From assembly GCF_001746365.1 (NCBI RefSeq), contig NZ_MJAJ01000002.1, forward strand, positions 280,312-344,311: a stretch of DNA of 64,000 nt, written 5' to 3'. The translations under genes were made by a program, and so were the position numbers. The DNA comes from Streptomyces sp. LUP30. GTDB taxonomy: Bacteria > Actinomycetota > Actinomycetes > Streptomycetales > Streptomycetaceae. Positions 57,313 to 64,000 of this stretch are shown here, one piece after another (position 1 is the first letter of the stretch; every line of letters begins with the position of its first letter). The notes beneath the pieces were generated by a model. The model did not search any database and had not been told where the DNA came from. It saw only the letters and a program-made list of their open reading frames with translations.

Positions 57313-57690
57313 CTAGGCGTCGAGGTAGTGGTAGTCACCGTCCGGGATCCTGATCACCAGGCCGCCGTTGCAGACCCTCCACTCGCTCATGCCGTCGACG
57401 TCATGGCTGACCAGAAACAGCCCCCGGGGTCTGTCGTCATACTCGTCATCCTGGTCGGAGGCCGGGATCCGGGCGATCTGACGCAGCCTCTCCTCGAACC
57501 AGGCGAGGGACACCGCGCGGATGTCACCCCCGTAGAAGACCCAGTTGACGGCGTTGTACTGCCGAGCGGGGAAGGCCCAGCCCCCGCTGTAGGTGCGCCT
57601 CGGATCGTCTGCTTCCACGATCTCCTTGATCTGGGCCAGCTGTCCGTCGTCACACTGCAGCCAGCCCCTGACCGCGACCATGGTTCCCAC
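57313..57690 (-). CDS. Hypothetical protein
   Basis: A 125-residue acidic protein beginning (GTG) MGTMVAVRGWLQCDDGQLAQ, with TYSGGWAFPARQYNAVNWVF, SLAWFEERLRQIARI and a C-terminal GGLVIRIPDGDYHYLDA. GAGGAG lies 8 bases before the GTG at 57690. The pattern recurs in Streptomyces as an uncharacterised protein, possibly an immunity or adaptor protein; I infer no function. Confidence 0.65.
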   Translation of the reverse strand: MGTMVAVRGWLQCDDGQLAQIKEIVEADDPRRTYSGGWAFPARQYNAVNWVFYGGDIRAVSLAWFEERLRQIARIPASDQDDEYDDRPRGLFLVSHDVDGMSEWRVCNGGLVIRIPDGDYHYLDA

Positions 57691-57891
57691 GGCGGTTGCT
57701 CCTCATTCATCTGGCGCGCTTCCCCGACGCACGATTCCTGTGCGCGTGCAGGCTAGGGGCGGCCTGCCGGGTCGCGCAAAGGGATTCCCGGGCGGATCAG
57801 CCGTCTCGGGTGAGAGCGCGCCACCCTCATTCAGTCGGCTCCCGCGGGGGTGGCCGGTCGTGTCGGGGAGGGAGCGGTCATCGTCGTCGGG

Positions 57892-58419
57892 TCAGGCGAG
57901 TACTGCGGCGACGGCCACGAGAGCCAAGCCGAACGCGAAGAAGGCGAGCGACATCTGGACGTGGCGGTGCTTGCTCCAGGCGATCTTGCTCATGACGACG
58001 AGCTGACGGCTGAGCACGGGGAGCAGGGCATCGGTGCGCCTCAGGGACTCCGCCAGGTCGGTCGCCTCACGGTGCATCAGGTGGCCGAAGTAGATGAAGT
58101 TCTCGGCGGCCTCGGCCTGGATGCCGGGGGCGCGAAGACGGGGGGCGACGACGAGCACCGCGAACACCGCCGCGATCAGGATGAGCGTGACGCCGGCCCA
58201 CAACAGGCAACGGGATGCCCAACCATGCGGGTCGGCGAAGACGTTGCCGCTCCCGGAGAGTGCGATGATCCCGGCCACGGCGGCCGATTCGAGAGTCAGC
58301 GCGAACGAGGCCTTGGCATCGACCCGGGCCGTCCAGTCCCCGACTGCCGCGTGAATCCGCCAGGCCGTCTCCACGGCCTTCTCCTCGGTCTCGGGGCTCT
58401 CTCCGCTCGATCGGGACAT
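57892..58419 (-). CDS. Pycsar-type transmembrane effector (DUF5706)
   Basis: A 175-residue protein of the Pycsar effector (PycTM, DUF5706) family. AWRIHAAVGDWTARVDAKAS opens the domain, then helices SFALTLESAAVAGIIALSG (~37-55), LLWAGVTLILIAAVFAVLVV (~70-90) and a C-terminal SLAFFAFGLALVAVAAVLA. ENFIYFGHLMHREATDLAES and LLPVLSRQLVVMSKIAWSKH are the conserved cytoplasmic segments. In Pycsar defence a cyclase-made cCMP or cUMP triggers such proteins to damage the membrane. No pyrimidine cyclase gene is adjacent; the nearest cyclase-like gene is at 48949-49659. ATG 58419 is favoured over upstream starts that add a Pro/Ser-rich extension. Confidence 0.82.
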   Translation of the reverse strand: MSRSSGESPETEEKAVETAWRIHAAVGDWTARVDAKASFALTLESAAVAGIIALSGSGNVFADPHGWASRCLLWAGVTLILIAAVFAVLVVAPRLRAPGIQAEAAENFIYFGHLMHREATDLAESLRRTDALLPVLSRQLVVMSKIAWSKHRHVQMSLAFFAFGLALVAVAAVLA

Positions 58420-59024
58420 CAGTTTTCCCGCCGGTGAGAAGCTCGGCAGATCATCGTCGGGTGCCCCCTCACGAACGTCGCCGGGCCCGGCCCGCGATGT
58501 CCGCAGCCCGGTCGGCGTGTCCCCATGTCGTGTGCTCCTGCAGGCATACCCACTTCCGGGCGGCTGGGAACTGCCCGGGCGATCATGCGCGGAGCCGGAC
58601 GAACCGGCGGCTCCTTCATCGCCGACAGGCCACTGACGCAAAGTCCAGGCGCTTCCGTCGTCCGCCATCGCCTCGAGGTTCGGCGACGGCCGGCTCACCG
58701 CCGATCAGTCGGCATCAGCAGCGCGATCCGACCCCACATCGCTTCGGTGATCAATAATGGCGGACCGTATCGTGGAGGTGATCGGTTGTCGTACTGGAAC
58801 TCCGAGGGAGGAGCGGAGTCAGTGTTCTCCGTCGTGGTCGGCATCTGCGAACAGGCGGCCGGGGTCGCCGTCGTGGACTTCGCTGCGGACGTGCGTGACG
58901 TCGGTGTCAGGCCGCCGTGCGCGGCCCGCCCTCGAGTTCACGAACGCCCCCGGGTCTCAGCTCTTCCTCCTCCCCGCCGTCCGGGCGCAGTGCGTCCCGT
59001 ACGCCGCTCAGGGCTGGCTCCGGC
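58420..59024. other. Gap between the Pycsar effector and the AraC gene
   Basis: No gene is convincingly supported. A forward stretch near 58815-58900 reads SVVVGICEQAAGVAVVDFAA but lacks a start and breaks up. The CGGTGATCAATAATGG segment near 58745-58760 is AT-richer and may be a promoter. Confidence 0.35.
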
Positions 59025-60035
59025 GTGATCGGAACGGTCTTCCAGAGCGACGACGTACCGAAGGAGCACCGGTTCGAATACTGGTGCGAGTTGATGCACC
59101 AGGCGATCGCCCCCAGCCACATGAGCAGCCGGTTCGCGGGAGACTTCTGGGCGCGGCAGCGGCTGTTGGAGCTGGGGCCGGTGCTGGCGTGGCCGACGTC
59201 GCACCTGCCGACGGGGTTCCGTCGTACCGAGAAGCTGGTGCGGCGGTCCGATCCGGAGATGTACCACCTGTCGCTGGTGCTCGGCGGCGGACTGGGCTTC
59301 GAGCATGTGGGGCGAGCCGAGGCATACGGTCCGCGCGATCTGTGGGTGAGCGACACGGCGCGGCCGTACGAAGTGCATGTGCCGGCCGGCCTCGGCCGTC
59401 AAGTGCTCACAGGGGTGGGCGTGGACTTTCCCAAGGCGTTGTTGCCACTCCCGGCCGCCCGTGTCCAACGGCTGCTGGGGCGGCGGCTGTCGGGGCGGGA
59501 AGGGGTGGGCGCCCTGCTGACGGGGTTCCTCACCGGGCTGGAACAGCAGGCCGACGTCCTTCAGCCGTCCGATGCACCCCGTCTCGGCAGCGTGCTGATC
59601 GACCTGCTGTCGGCCTGGTTCGCCCAGGTACTGGAGGCGGAGGATACGCTGACGCCGGAGACCCGCCGACAGGCTCTGACGACGCGCATCCGGGCGTTCA
59701 TCCGCCAGAACCTGCACGACCCGGAGCTGACCCCACCGGTGGTAGCCGCCGCGCACCACATCTCGCTGAGCTACCTCCACCAGCTCTTCCAAGAGGACGC
59801 CCGCGGCGAGACGGTCGCGGCTTGGATCCGCGCCCAGCGCCTCGAAGGCGCCCGCCGCGACCTTGCCGACCCCCACCTCAGCTCTACACCCGTCCATACC
59901 ATCGCGACCCGCTGGGGCATGGTCCGCGCCTCCGATTTCACACGTGCCTTCCGCGGCGCGTACGGCATGTCGCCCACGGAGTACCGGGTACGGGAACAGA
60001 CGGGGGCCGCGCCGCGGTCGGGGGAACCGGGGTAA
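59025..60035 (+). CDS. AraC-family transcriptional regulator
   Basis: A 336-residue regulator with an N-terminal AraC-binding-like domain (VFQSDDVPKEHRFEYWCELM, the cupin-like sensor of PF14525 type) and a C-terminal double HTH: RAFIRQNLHDPELTPPVVAA, HHISLSYLHQLFQEDARGET, then TIATRWGMVRASDFTRAFR and AYGMSPTEYR. The start GTG at 59025 gives the natural N-terminus of this subfamily; upstream reading is Pro/Ser-rich shadow. No clear target is adjacent. Confidence 0.87.
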   Translation: MIGTVFQSDDVPKEHRFEYWCELMHQAIAPSHMSSRFAGDFWARQRLLELGPVLAWPTSHLPTGFRRTEKLVRRSDPEMYHLSLVLGGGLGFEHVGRAEAYGPRDLWVSDTARPYEVHVPAGLGRQVLTGVGVDFPKALLPLPAARVQRLLGRRLSGREGVGALLTGFLTGLEQQADVLQPSDAPRLGSVLIDLLSAWFAQVLEAEDTLTPETRRQALTTRIRAFIRQNLHDPELTPPVVAAAHHISLSYLHQLFQEDARGETVAAWIRAQRLEGARRDLADPHLSSTPVHTIATRWGMVRASDFTRAFRGAYGMSPTEYRVREQTGAAPRSGEPG

Positions 60036-60139
60036 GCGCAGCGACAACGCATCCGGAGGCAGCGGGGGACAACCCGAGTTCGTCACCTGCCGGGATTCCG
60101 CCGAGCGGTCTCACCATCGGCGTCGGCGAGTACCGTGCG

Positions 60140-60175
60140 ATGCAGGACCAGATGCAGGACCAGATGCAGGACCAA
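60140..60175 (+). repeat. 12-bp triple repeat carrying ATG codons
   Basis: ATGCAGGACCAG at 60140 and 60152, then ATGCAGGACCAA at 60164. Each unit carries an ATG and an AGGA sequence, so repeat number would change the possible N-terminus (MQDQ units) without shifting the frame. Confidence 0.9.
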
Positions 60176-60736
60176 GGGGGGGAGCTGTTGCGACCAGCGT
60201 TGTTGGTGGACGTGGACGGACCACTGAATCCGTATGCCGCGAAGGCGCACCGACGACCTGAGGGCTATGCGACGCACCGACTGCTGACGCCTCGCTGGGA
60301 GGCCGCCGAGCGGCGTCGGCTGACTGCGTGGGGGCTGCCGAGAAAGCCGGTGAAACCGTTGCGCGTGTGGCTCAACGCCGATCACGGCCCGGCATTGCGT
60401 GCGCTTCCCTTCGACTTGGTGTGGGCAACGACGTGGGAGGAGGACGCCAACGCTTTCATCGCGCCGGTTCTGGGACTGCCCGAGCTGCCCTTCATTGCCT
60501 GGTCCACACCGCGGGCCGTACCCGGCGGCGGTGTGTTGTGGAAGACGCCGGAGATCGTCGCGTGGGCCAAGGGCCGGGCGTTCGCCTGGATCGACGACGA
60601 GATCACGGAGCCGGATCGCACCTGGGTGAAGGACCACCACGATGGTCCCGCCCTACTGCACCGGGTCGACCCTCGATGCGGCCTCGCCGCGGACGACTTC
60701 GCGGCGCTGACGACATGGGCGAACGGCCTGGACTGA
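60140..60736 (+). CDS. HAD-fold protein with repeated N-terminal start region
   Basis: Up to 198 residues. The HAD-like core is LLRPALLVDVDGPLNPYAAK (nucleophile-type DxDG), WLNADHGPALRALPFDLVWA and AFAWIDDEITEPDRTWV, matching the HAD domain seen near RNA-repair proteins in actinobacteria (HAD_SAK_2-like). Three in-frame ATG codons (60140, 60152, 60164) come from a 12-base tandem repeat. The core begins only at TTG 60188, which has the GGGGGGGAG ribosome-binding site 3-4 bases before it. The true start is therefore undecided, and the shorter form of 182 residues is plausible. Confidence 0.75.
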   Translation: MQDQMQDQMQDQGGELLRPALLVDVDGPLNPYAAKAHRRPEGYATHRLLTPRWEAAERRRLTAWGLPRKPVKPLRVWLNADHGPALRALPFDLVWATTWEEDANAFIAPVLGLPELPFIAWSTPRAVPGGGVLWKTPEIVAWAKGRAFAWIDDEITEPDRTWVKDHHDGPALLHRVDPRCGLAADDFAALTTWANGLD

Positions 60737-60929
60737 CTCCACGGCAAATCGAGGACCGCCACTACGCCGTTCCACGCGATCATTGCAGGCCGGCTCTTGT
60801 CTGACTCCGCGGGTGATTCATCAGACCAGGCGATGGCAAGGGGCGCAGATCGCTTCGATCGGCGCCCCGGGGTGCTCACGCGGCCCCTCCCCCGCATACG
60901 ACCACCACGCACGGCTCCTCTGCACGGGT

Positions 60930-60953
60930 GTACCGGCGTACCGGCGTACCGGC
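60930..60953. repeat. GTACCGGC triple tandem repeat
   Basis: Three perfect 8-base units in the 262-base gap between the HAD gene and the DUF4267 gene. The rest of the gap shows nothing else. Confidence 0.85.
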
Positions 60954-60998
60954 GCCCATCGCCAGCGCTTGTCATGCAGGCCCAGACGTAGCTTCTTC

Positions 60999-61424
60999 TC
61001 AGGCGGGCTGCGGGGCGGGCGTTGTCGGAGCGGCCGCGGCCTTGCGGGTTTCGCGCATGATCAGCAGGCCGTTGAGCACCATCAGTGTCGCGGTCAGGCA
61101 GTGGACGCCGAGCGCGGTCGCCGCGGAGCCGTGGTGGGCCAGCACCGTGGCCATGTCGCCGTACGCGGCCATGGCCTCCACCAGCAGCACCCAGCCCAGC
61201 GCACGGCGGTGGCCCGTCACCAGGAGGACGCCCAGGACCAGGGCCAAGACGACGTCGCGGATCCCCTTGACGATCAGGAAGCCGCCGCCGTCGCCGGATG
61301 GCCAGCTCGGCAGGCCGAAGCCCGGCGCCGTCGTCTCCGGGCTCAGGATGAACTCCGTCCCGAACCAGAGGATGAAGAGGATGAAGGCGGCGGCGAGGAC
61401 GGTGTTGAACTTCTTCAGCGACAT
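60999..61424 (-). CDS. DUF4267 membrane protein
   Basis: A 141-residue protein with four hydrophobic helices: VLAAAFILFILWFGTEFI, VVLALVLGVLLVTGH, ALGWVLLVEAMAAYGDM and GVHCLTATLMVLNGLLI. Pattern (SWPSGDGGGFLIVKGIRDVV between helices 1 and 2) is that of DUF4267, a small membrane family often beside TetR regulators and DUF1772 genes, as here. GAGAAGAA precedes the ATG. Confidence 0.82.
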   Translation of the reverse strand: MSLKKFNTVLAAAFILFILWFGTEFILSPETTAPGFGLPSWPSGDGGGFLIVKGIRDVVLALVLGVLLVTGHRRALGWVLLVEAMAAYGDMATVLAHHGSAATALGVHCLTATLMVLNGLLIMRETRKAAAAPTTPAPQPA

Positions 61425-61650
61425 TGTTCTTCTCTCCAGGAGTCTGCTTCAGCTTGGTGAGCTTCGTGGAGCCTGCCGAGTCACGGGGGGCCGGAGCAGG
61501 CCCGTTGACGCGACTGATCGAGGAGCGTGGTCTGCCGGGATCGCAGCTGTGAAATCCGCGACGACTGCGTCCCGGGTGCCGGGGCTTTCGGTGGCCCCGC
61601 TGACGTACGGGGAGCGGGGACTGTGCGCCTGCGCGGCGCCAGTCCGGGGC

Positions 61651-61868
61651 TCAGGTCAGGGCGGTGGCCGGCAGGGCGAAGGAGGCGATGTACCGGAACG
61701 GCACACGGCGCCCTGCGACCGGTCTCCGTGCGCGCGGCCGAGTTGGCCGCTGTTCTCGGGGAGCGCGTCGAGGATCGGGCCGATGACGAAGACGACGGAC
61801 AACTCCACCCCCACCCCCACCATCACGCCGACGTCCACGGTGGTGACGACCTTGCATGCGTTGACCAT
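61651..61868 (-). pseudogene. DUF1772/anthrone-oxygenase-like membrane protein, frameshifted
   Basis: From ATG 61868 the reverse strand reads MVNACKVVTTVDVGVMVGVG then VELSVVFVIGPILDALP in one frame, and ends in another frame as RRVPFRYIASFALPATALT. Both parts fit a DUF1772-type four-helix membrane protein, but a frame change near 61740 and loss of the C-terminal half break it. It diverges from the TetR gene across two palindromes, so it was probably its target. Confidence 0.6.
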
Positions 61869-61884
61869 GGCGCCCTCCCGGCTA

Positions 61885-61948
61885 CTAGCGTCGCTAGGTG
61901 CTGATGCAACGCTAGTACTACTGCCGCTTGATTGTCTAGCGATGCTAG
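61885..61948. promoter_or_regulatory. Two 13-bp palindromes in a divergent TetR promoter
   Basis: CTAGCGTCGCTAG (61885-61897) and CTAGCGATGCTAG (61936-61948) share arms CTAGC/GCTAG and lie 51 bases apart centre to centre, with a half-site GCTAG at 61911-61915. They lie between the broken DUF1772-like gene and the TetR gene; the second overlaps the TetR ribosome-binding site. Confidence 0.75.
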
Positions 61949-61957
61949 GATCGAATC

Positions 61958-62536
61958 ATGTCGGTACAAGAACGCAAGGCCCGCGAACGGGCGGAGCGCG
62001 AGCGCCTCATCGTGGCGACGGCCCGTGAACTCGCCGAGCACCAGGGGTGGGACGCCGTCACCACCCGCCGGCTCGCCGAGCGCATCGAATACAGCCAGCC
62101 CGTCCTCTACAGCCACTTCCGCGGCAAACGCGAGATCATCGGCGCCGTCGCCCTGGAGGGCGCCACCGAGCTGGCCGTCGCGGTGCGGGCCGCGGCCGCC
62201 ACCGCGGACGGTCCGCGCGCGCGGGTCGCCGCCCTGGCCCGCGGCTACCTGGACTTCGCCGAGCGCAACCCGGCGGTCTACGACGCCCTGTTCCAGCTCG
62301 ACGGCGGCCTGGCGTACGCGCAGGACGACACCCCGGAGCAACTGAAGGACGCCTTCGCCGCATTGCTGGAAAGCCTGGGCGAGGTCGCCGGGGACGGCGT
62401 CCACCCAGGGCTGTTCACCGAGGTGTTCTGGGCGGCTCTGCACGGGCTGGCGACCCTGACCCGGGCGGGACGGCTGCCACGGCAGGACGCCGAGTGGAGG
62501 GTGGAGTTGTTGGTGGACCGGCTCGCCATCGTCTGA
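61958..62536 (+). CDS. TetR-family transcriptional regulator
   Basis: A 192-residue regulator. Helix-turn-helix VTTRRLAERIEYSQPVLYSH (residues ~29-48) is followed by a TetR C-terminal ligand/dimer domain (ARVAALARGYLDFAERNPAV; GLFTEVFWAALHGLATLTRA, the TetR_C_33-like/WHG pattern). AGGA lies 7 bases before the ATG. Palindromes in its promoter show likely autoregulation and control of the divergent membrane-protein gene. Confidence 0.92.
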   Translation: MSVQERKARERAERERLIVATARELAEHQGWDAVTTRRLAERIEYSQPVLYSHFRGKREIIGAVALEGATELAVAVRAAAATADGPRARVAALARGYLDFAERNPAVYDALFQLDGGLAYAQDDTPEQLKDAFAALLESLGEVAGDGVHPGLFTEVFWAALHGLATLTRAGRLPRQDAEWRVELLVDRLAIV

Positions 62537-62897
62537 CGCGACACCCCGGCGGGCGCGCAGCCGACACCCGCGGTCGGCCTTCCTCGTCCTGAAGAGGTCG
62601 ACCGTCAGGTGTTCTTCTGGGTTGGACGTCGAGCGCTGACACACGATCAACCGCCCACTGTCGCGCGGCTGCGCTTTTCCCCCTGGCACAGCAGGACTTG
62701 GCGCAGTGCCCAGCCGTTCGCAACGCCATCGCCTCGCCCCCGGGCGGCTGTGCGGGCCTCGGCCGGGGGTGTGGTGGGAGCAGGATGGCATTCCGGATGA
62801 CCTCGGCGGACGTCCGGCCGCACGAGTCCTTGATCACCGTCTGGGCGTGCCGGCCGAGGGACAGGGGTAGGAGATGATGCAGGGAGGAGGAGGGCCG
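62537..62897. other. Gap without recognisable gene
   Basis: I see no supportable gene. The last 25 bases carry the strong Shine-Dalgarno AGGGAGGAGGAGGG of the next small gene. Confidence 0.4.
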
Positions 62898-63119
62898 ATG
62901 AGTGGACGTCAGGATCGTGAGTGGCCGGCGATGACGCCGGCGGACTTCGACCGGGAGGTCCCGCTGCGTCTCAACGTGGCGACAGGCCCCACCCCCGTGC
63001 CCGCCGAACCCGACGAGTACGGCACGCTCCCCCTCTTCGGTCATGAGCCGCCCGCCCGGCAACCGAACCGGCGCACCAGGCCTCGCACCGCCCTCGTGGT
63101 GCAGGACGAGCTGTTCTGA
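62898..63119 (+). CDS. Small hypothetical protein
   Basis: A 73-residue hydrophilic protein (MSGRQDREWPAMTPADFDRE, then VPLRLNVATGPTPVPAEPDE and a basic tail ending ALVVQDELF). A very strong ribosome-binding site stands before the ATG, supporting translation. Pro-rich and without recognised domain. Confidence 0.55.
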   Translation: MSGRQDREWPAMTPADFDREVPLRLNVATGPTPVPAEPDEYGTLPLFGHEPPARQPNRRTRPRTALVVQDELF

Positions 63120-63661
63120 CCAGACCAATCAGCGCCGGATCTCCGAACTGTGCGGCCACGCTGAAAGGTTGACCCCGATCAGAAGCGCGGGCGGATGCGG
63201 GACGGACTGTGGAGGCGATCGTGCGCCCTGACTCACCCCCTGCCCCGCCCCCACCTCCCGCGTACCCGACCGCACTACGCGCCCCTCTCAGTCCGCAGTC
63301 GCCCTCGCCCTCGCCCTCGCCCGAGCCAGCACATCAACGTTCAAGCGGCACAAGCGGCATCGGAGTCGGCAAGACTTCGCCTGTCCGGACATCACAGGCG
63401 CCATCACATGACCCCGTCGCCCTGGTAATACAGGCCGAACTACGCAAAAGGAGGCCGGGCATCACTCCTCGGTCTGCCGCGCCGACTCCCTTCGCTCCTC
63501 TCAGACTTGGGCGCGAACACGACGCCCGGCCGCCACGCGGAAGCACGTGCGTAAACCCCGGTGAAGAGGGTCGCCACGACTGCTAGTCTTCGGCGTCTTG
63601 TCGCACACTCGTGCGCACAGATCAAGCCACTCGTTGCATCAGCCCGTGGGGGGACTCTGCC
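63120..63661. other. Gap with Pro-Ser low-complexity stretch
   Basis: CCCTCG hexamer-like repeats lie near 63301-63322 and an AT-richer leader precedes the next gene (GGGGGGA before ATG 63662). An open forward frame here is Pro/Ser-rich without protein character, so I call no gene. Confidence 0.4.
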
Positions 63662-64000
63662 ATGACCCAGCCGACTCAGCCGCCGTCCGAGGGTAATCCG
63701 TTCGCCCAGCAGTCCACCGCCGCCGTCCCGCTTGCCGCCGACGGCAACCCTTACGCCCAGCAGCCCGGTGCCGCCGTTCCTCCCACGGCCCCATTCGCGC
63801 CCGCGGCCGTGCCGGCCCGCGGCAACGTGGCTCTGGGGCTGGTGGTCGCCGTCGTCGTGGCCCTGGTCACCGCCGGCGTCTACGGCGGGATCGTCGGCGC
63901 GACCGAGTACGAGATCGGCTACGCGGCCGTCGGCGTCGGCTTCCTCATCGGTTTCGCGGCGGGCAAGGTCGGTGGCACGAACCCGGTACTCCCCGTGCTG
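63662..64000 (+). CDS. Membrane protein with repeated N-terminus, 3' partial
   Basis: ATG 63662, after GTGGGGGGA, opens a frame that runs off the window end (113 codons seen). The N-terminal ~55 residues are Pro/Gln-rich with a repeated GNPFAQQSTAAVPL / GNPYAQQPGAAVPP unit. Two hydrophobic helices follow (ALGLVVAVVVALVTAGVYGG and GYAAVGVGFLIGFAAG). This pattern is common in Streptomyces membrane proteins with a cytoplasmic disordered N-terminus. Function unknown. Confidence 0.75.
   Translation, partial: MTQPTQPPSEGNPFAQQSTAAVPLAADGNPYAQQPGAAVPPTAPFAPAAVPARGNVALGLVVAVVVALVTAGVYGGIVGATEYEIGYAAVGVGFLIGFAAGKVGGTNPVLPVL

Noticed and set aside
63209-63586. Forward open frame in the last gap
   Set aside because: Pro/Ser low complexity, no ribosome-binding site, no protein-like segments.

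Overview
This window is high-GC actinobacterial chromosome, almost certainly Streptomyces or a close relative. Codon third positions are nearly all G or C, GTG and TTG starts are frequent, there is an initiator tRNA-Met without an encoded CCA, and many products belong to families typical of Streptomyces: MmyB-type XRE regulators, mycothiol-dependent MDMPI enzymes, CGNR regulators, DUF3761, DUF2255 and DUF4267 proteins, and HTH proteins with an extracytoplasmic domain. No biosynthetic core enzymes, rRNA, CRISPR array or intact mobile element are visible. The content looks like accessory (arm-like) chromosome with many broken genes.

Layout. 1-7.2 kb: an acyl-CoA and flavin catabolic group (tail of etfA, amidohydrolase, a PatA-like fusion of a GNAT with a degenerate NDP-forming acyl-CoA synthetase, LLM flavin monooxygenase, thioesterase, convergent acyl-CoA dehydrogenase). 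7.5-10.6 kb: an MFS exporter and a CGNR regulator divergent from an alpha/beta hydrolase across a duplicated inverted-repeat element. 10.6-14.1 kb: a worn region with a membrane-anchored Mrr-like nuclease, the tRNA, gene fragments and an uncharacterised membrane-protein pair. 14.3-20.2 kb: XRE regulator, quinone oxidoreductase, Rieske oxygenase, a one-component HTH/transmembrane protein and a secreted protein. 20.7-33.9 kb: small detoxification enzymes interleaved with three more MmyB-type XRE regulators and at least five broken genes. A GGGGAC...GTCCCC-type palindrome sits upstream of all four MmyB regulators and of one hydrolase gene. 33.9-40 kb: CPA1 antiporter, ACMSD-like amidohydrolase, aldo/keto reductase, and two MarR paralogues flanking an ABC-2-like membrane protein, with a 41-bp palindrome as probable operator. 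40-44.6 kb: small hypothetical and secreted proteins among fragments.

45-58.4 kb is the most unusual part. A forward operon encodes a small class III nucleotide-cyclase-like protein overlapping by ATGA with a 1650-residue TPR-repeat/CHAT caspase-like protease. A second, N-terminally shortened CHAT protein diverges from it, followed on the same strand by a fusion of an alpha/beta hydrolase with an APH-type kinase. An MFS/MarR pair, an IS1182-like transposase scar and other fragments come next, then an orphan Pycsar-type transmembrane effector. The cyclase/CHAT operon is the best candidate for a signalling-triggered conflict (defence or programmed-death) system. The link to the Pycsar effector is inferred from proximity only.

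58.7-64 kb: AraC regulator, HAD-type protein with a repeated start region, DUF4267 membrane protein, a TetR regulator divergent from a broken DUF1772-like gene across two 13-bp palindromes, and the beginning of a membrane protein cut by the window end. All family assignments were made by reading the sequence; no database search was run.
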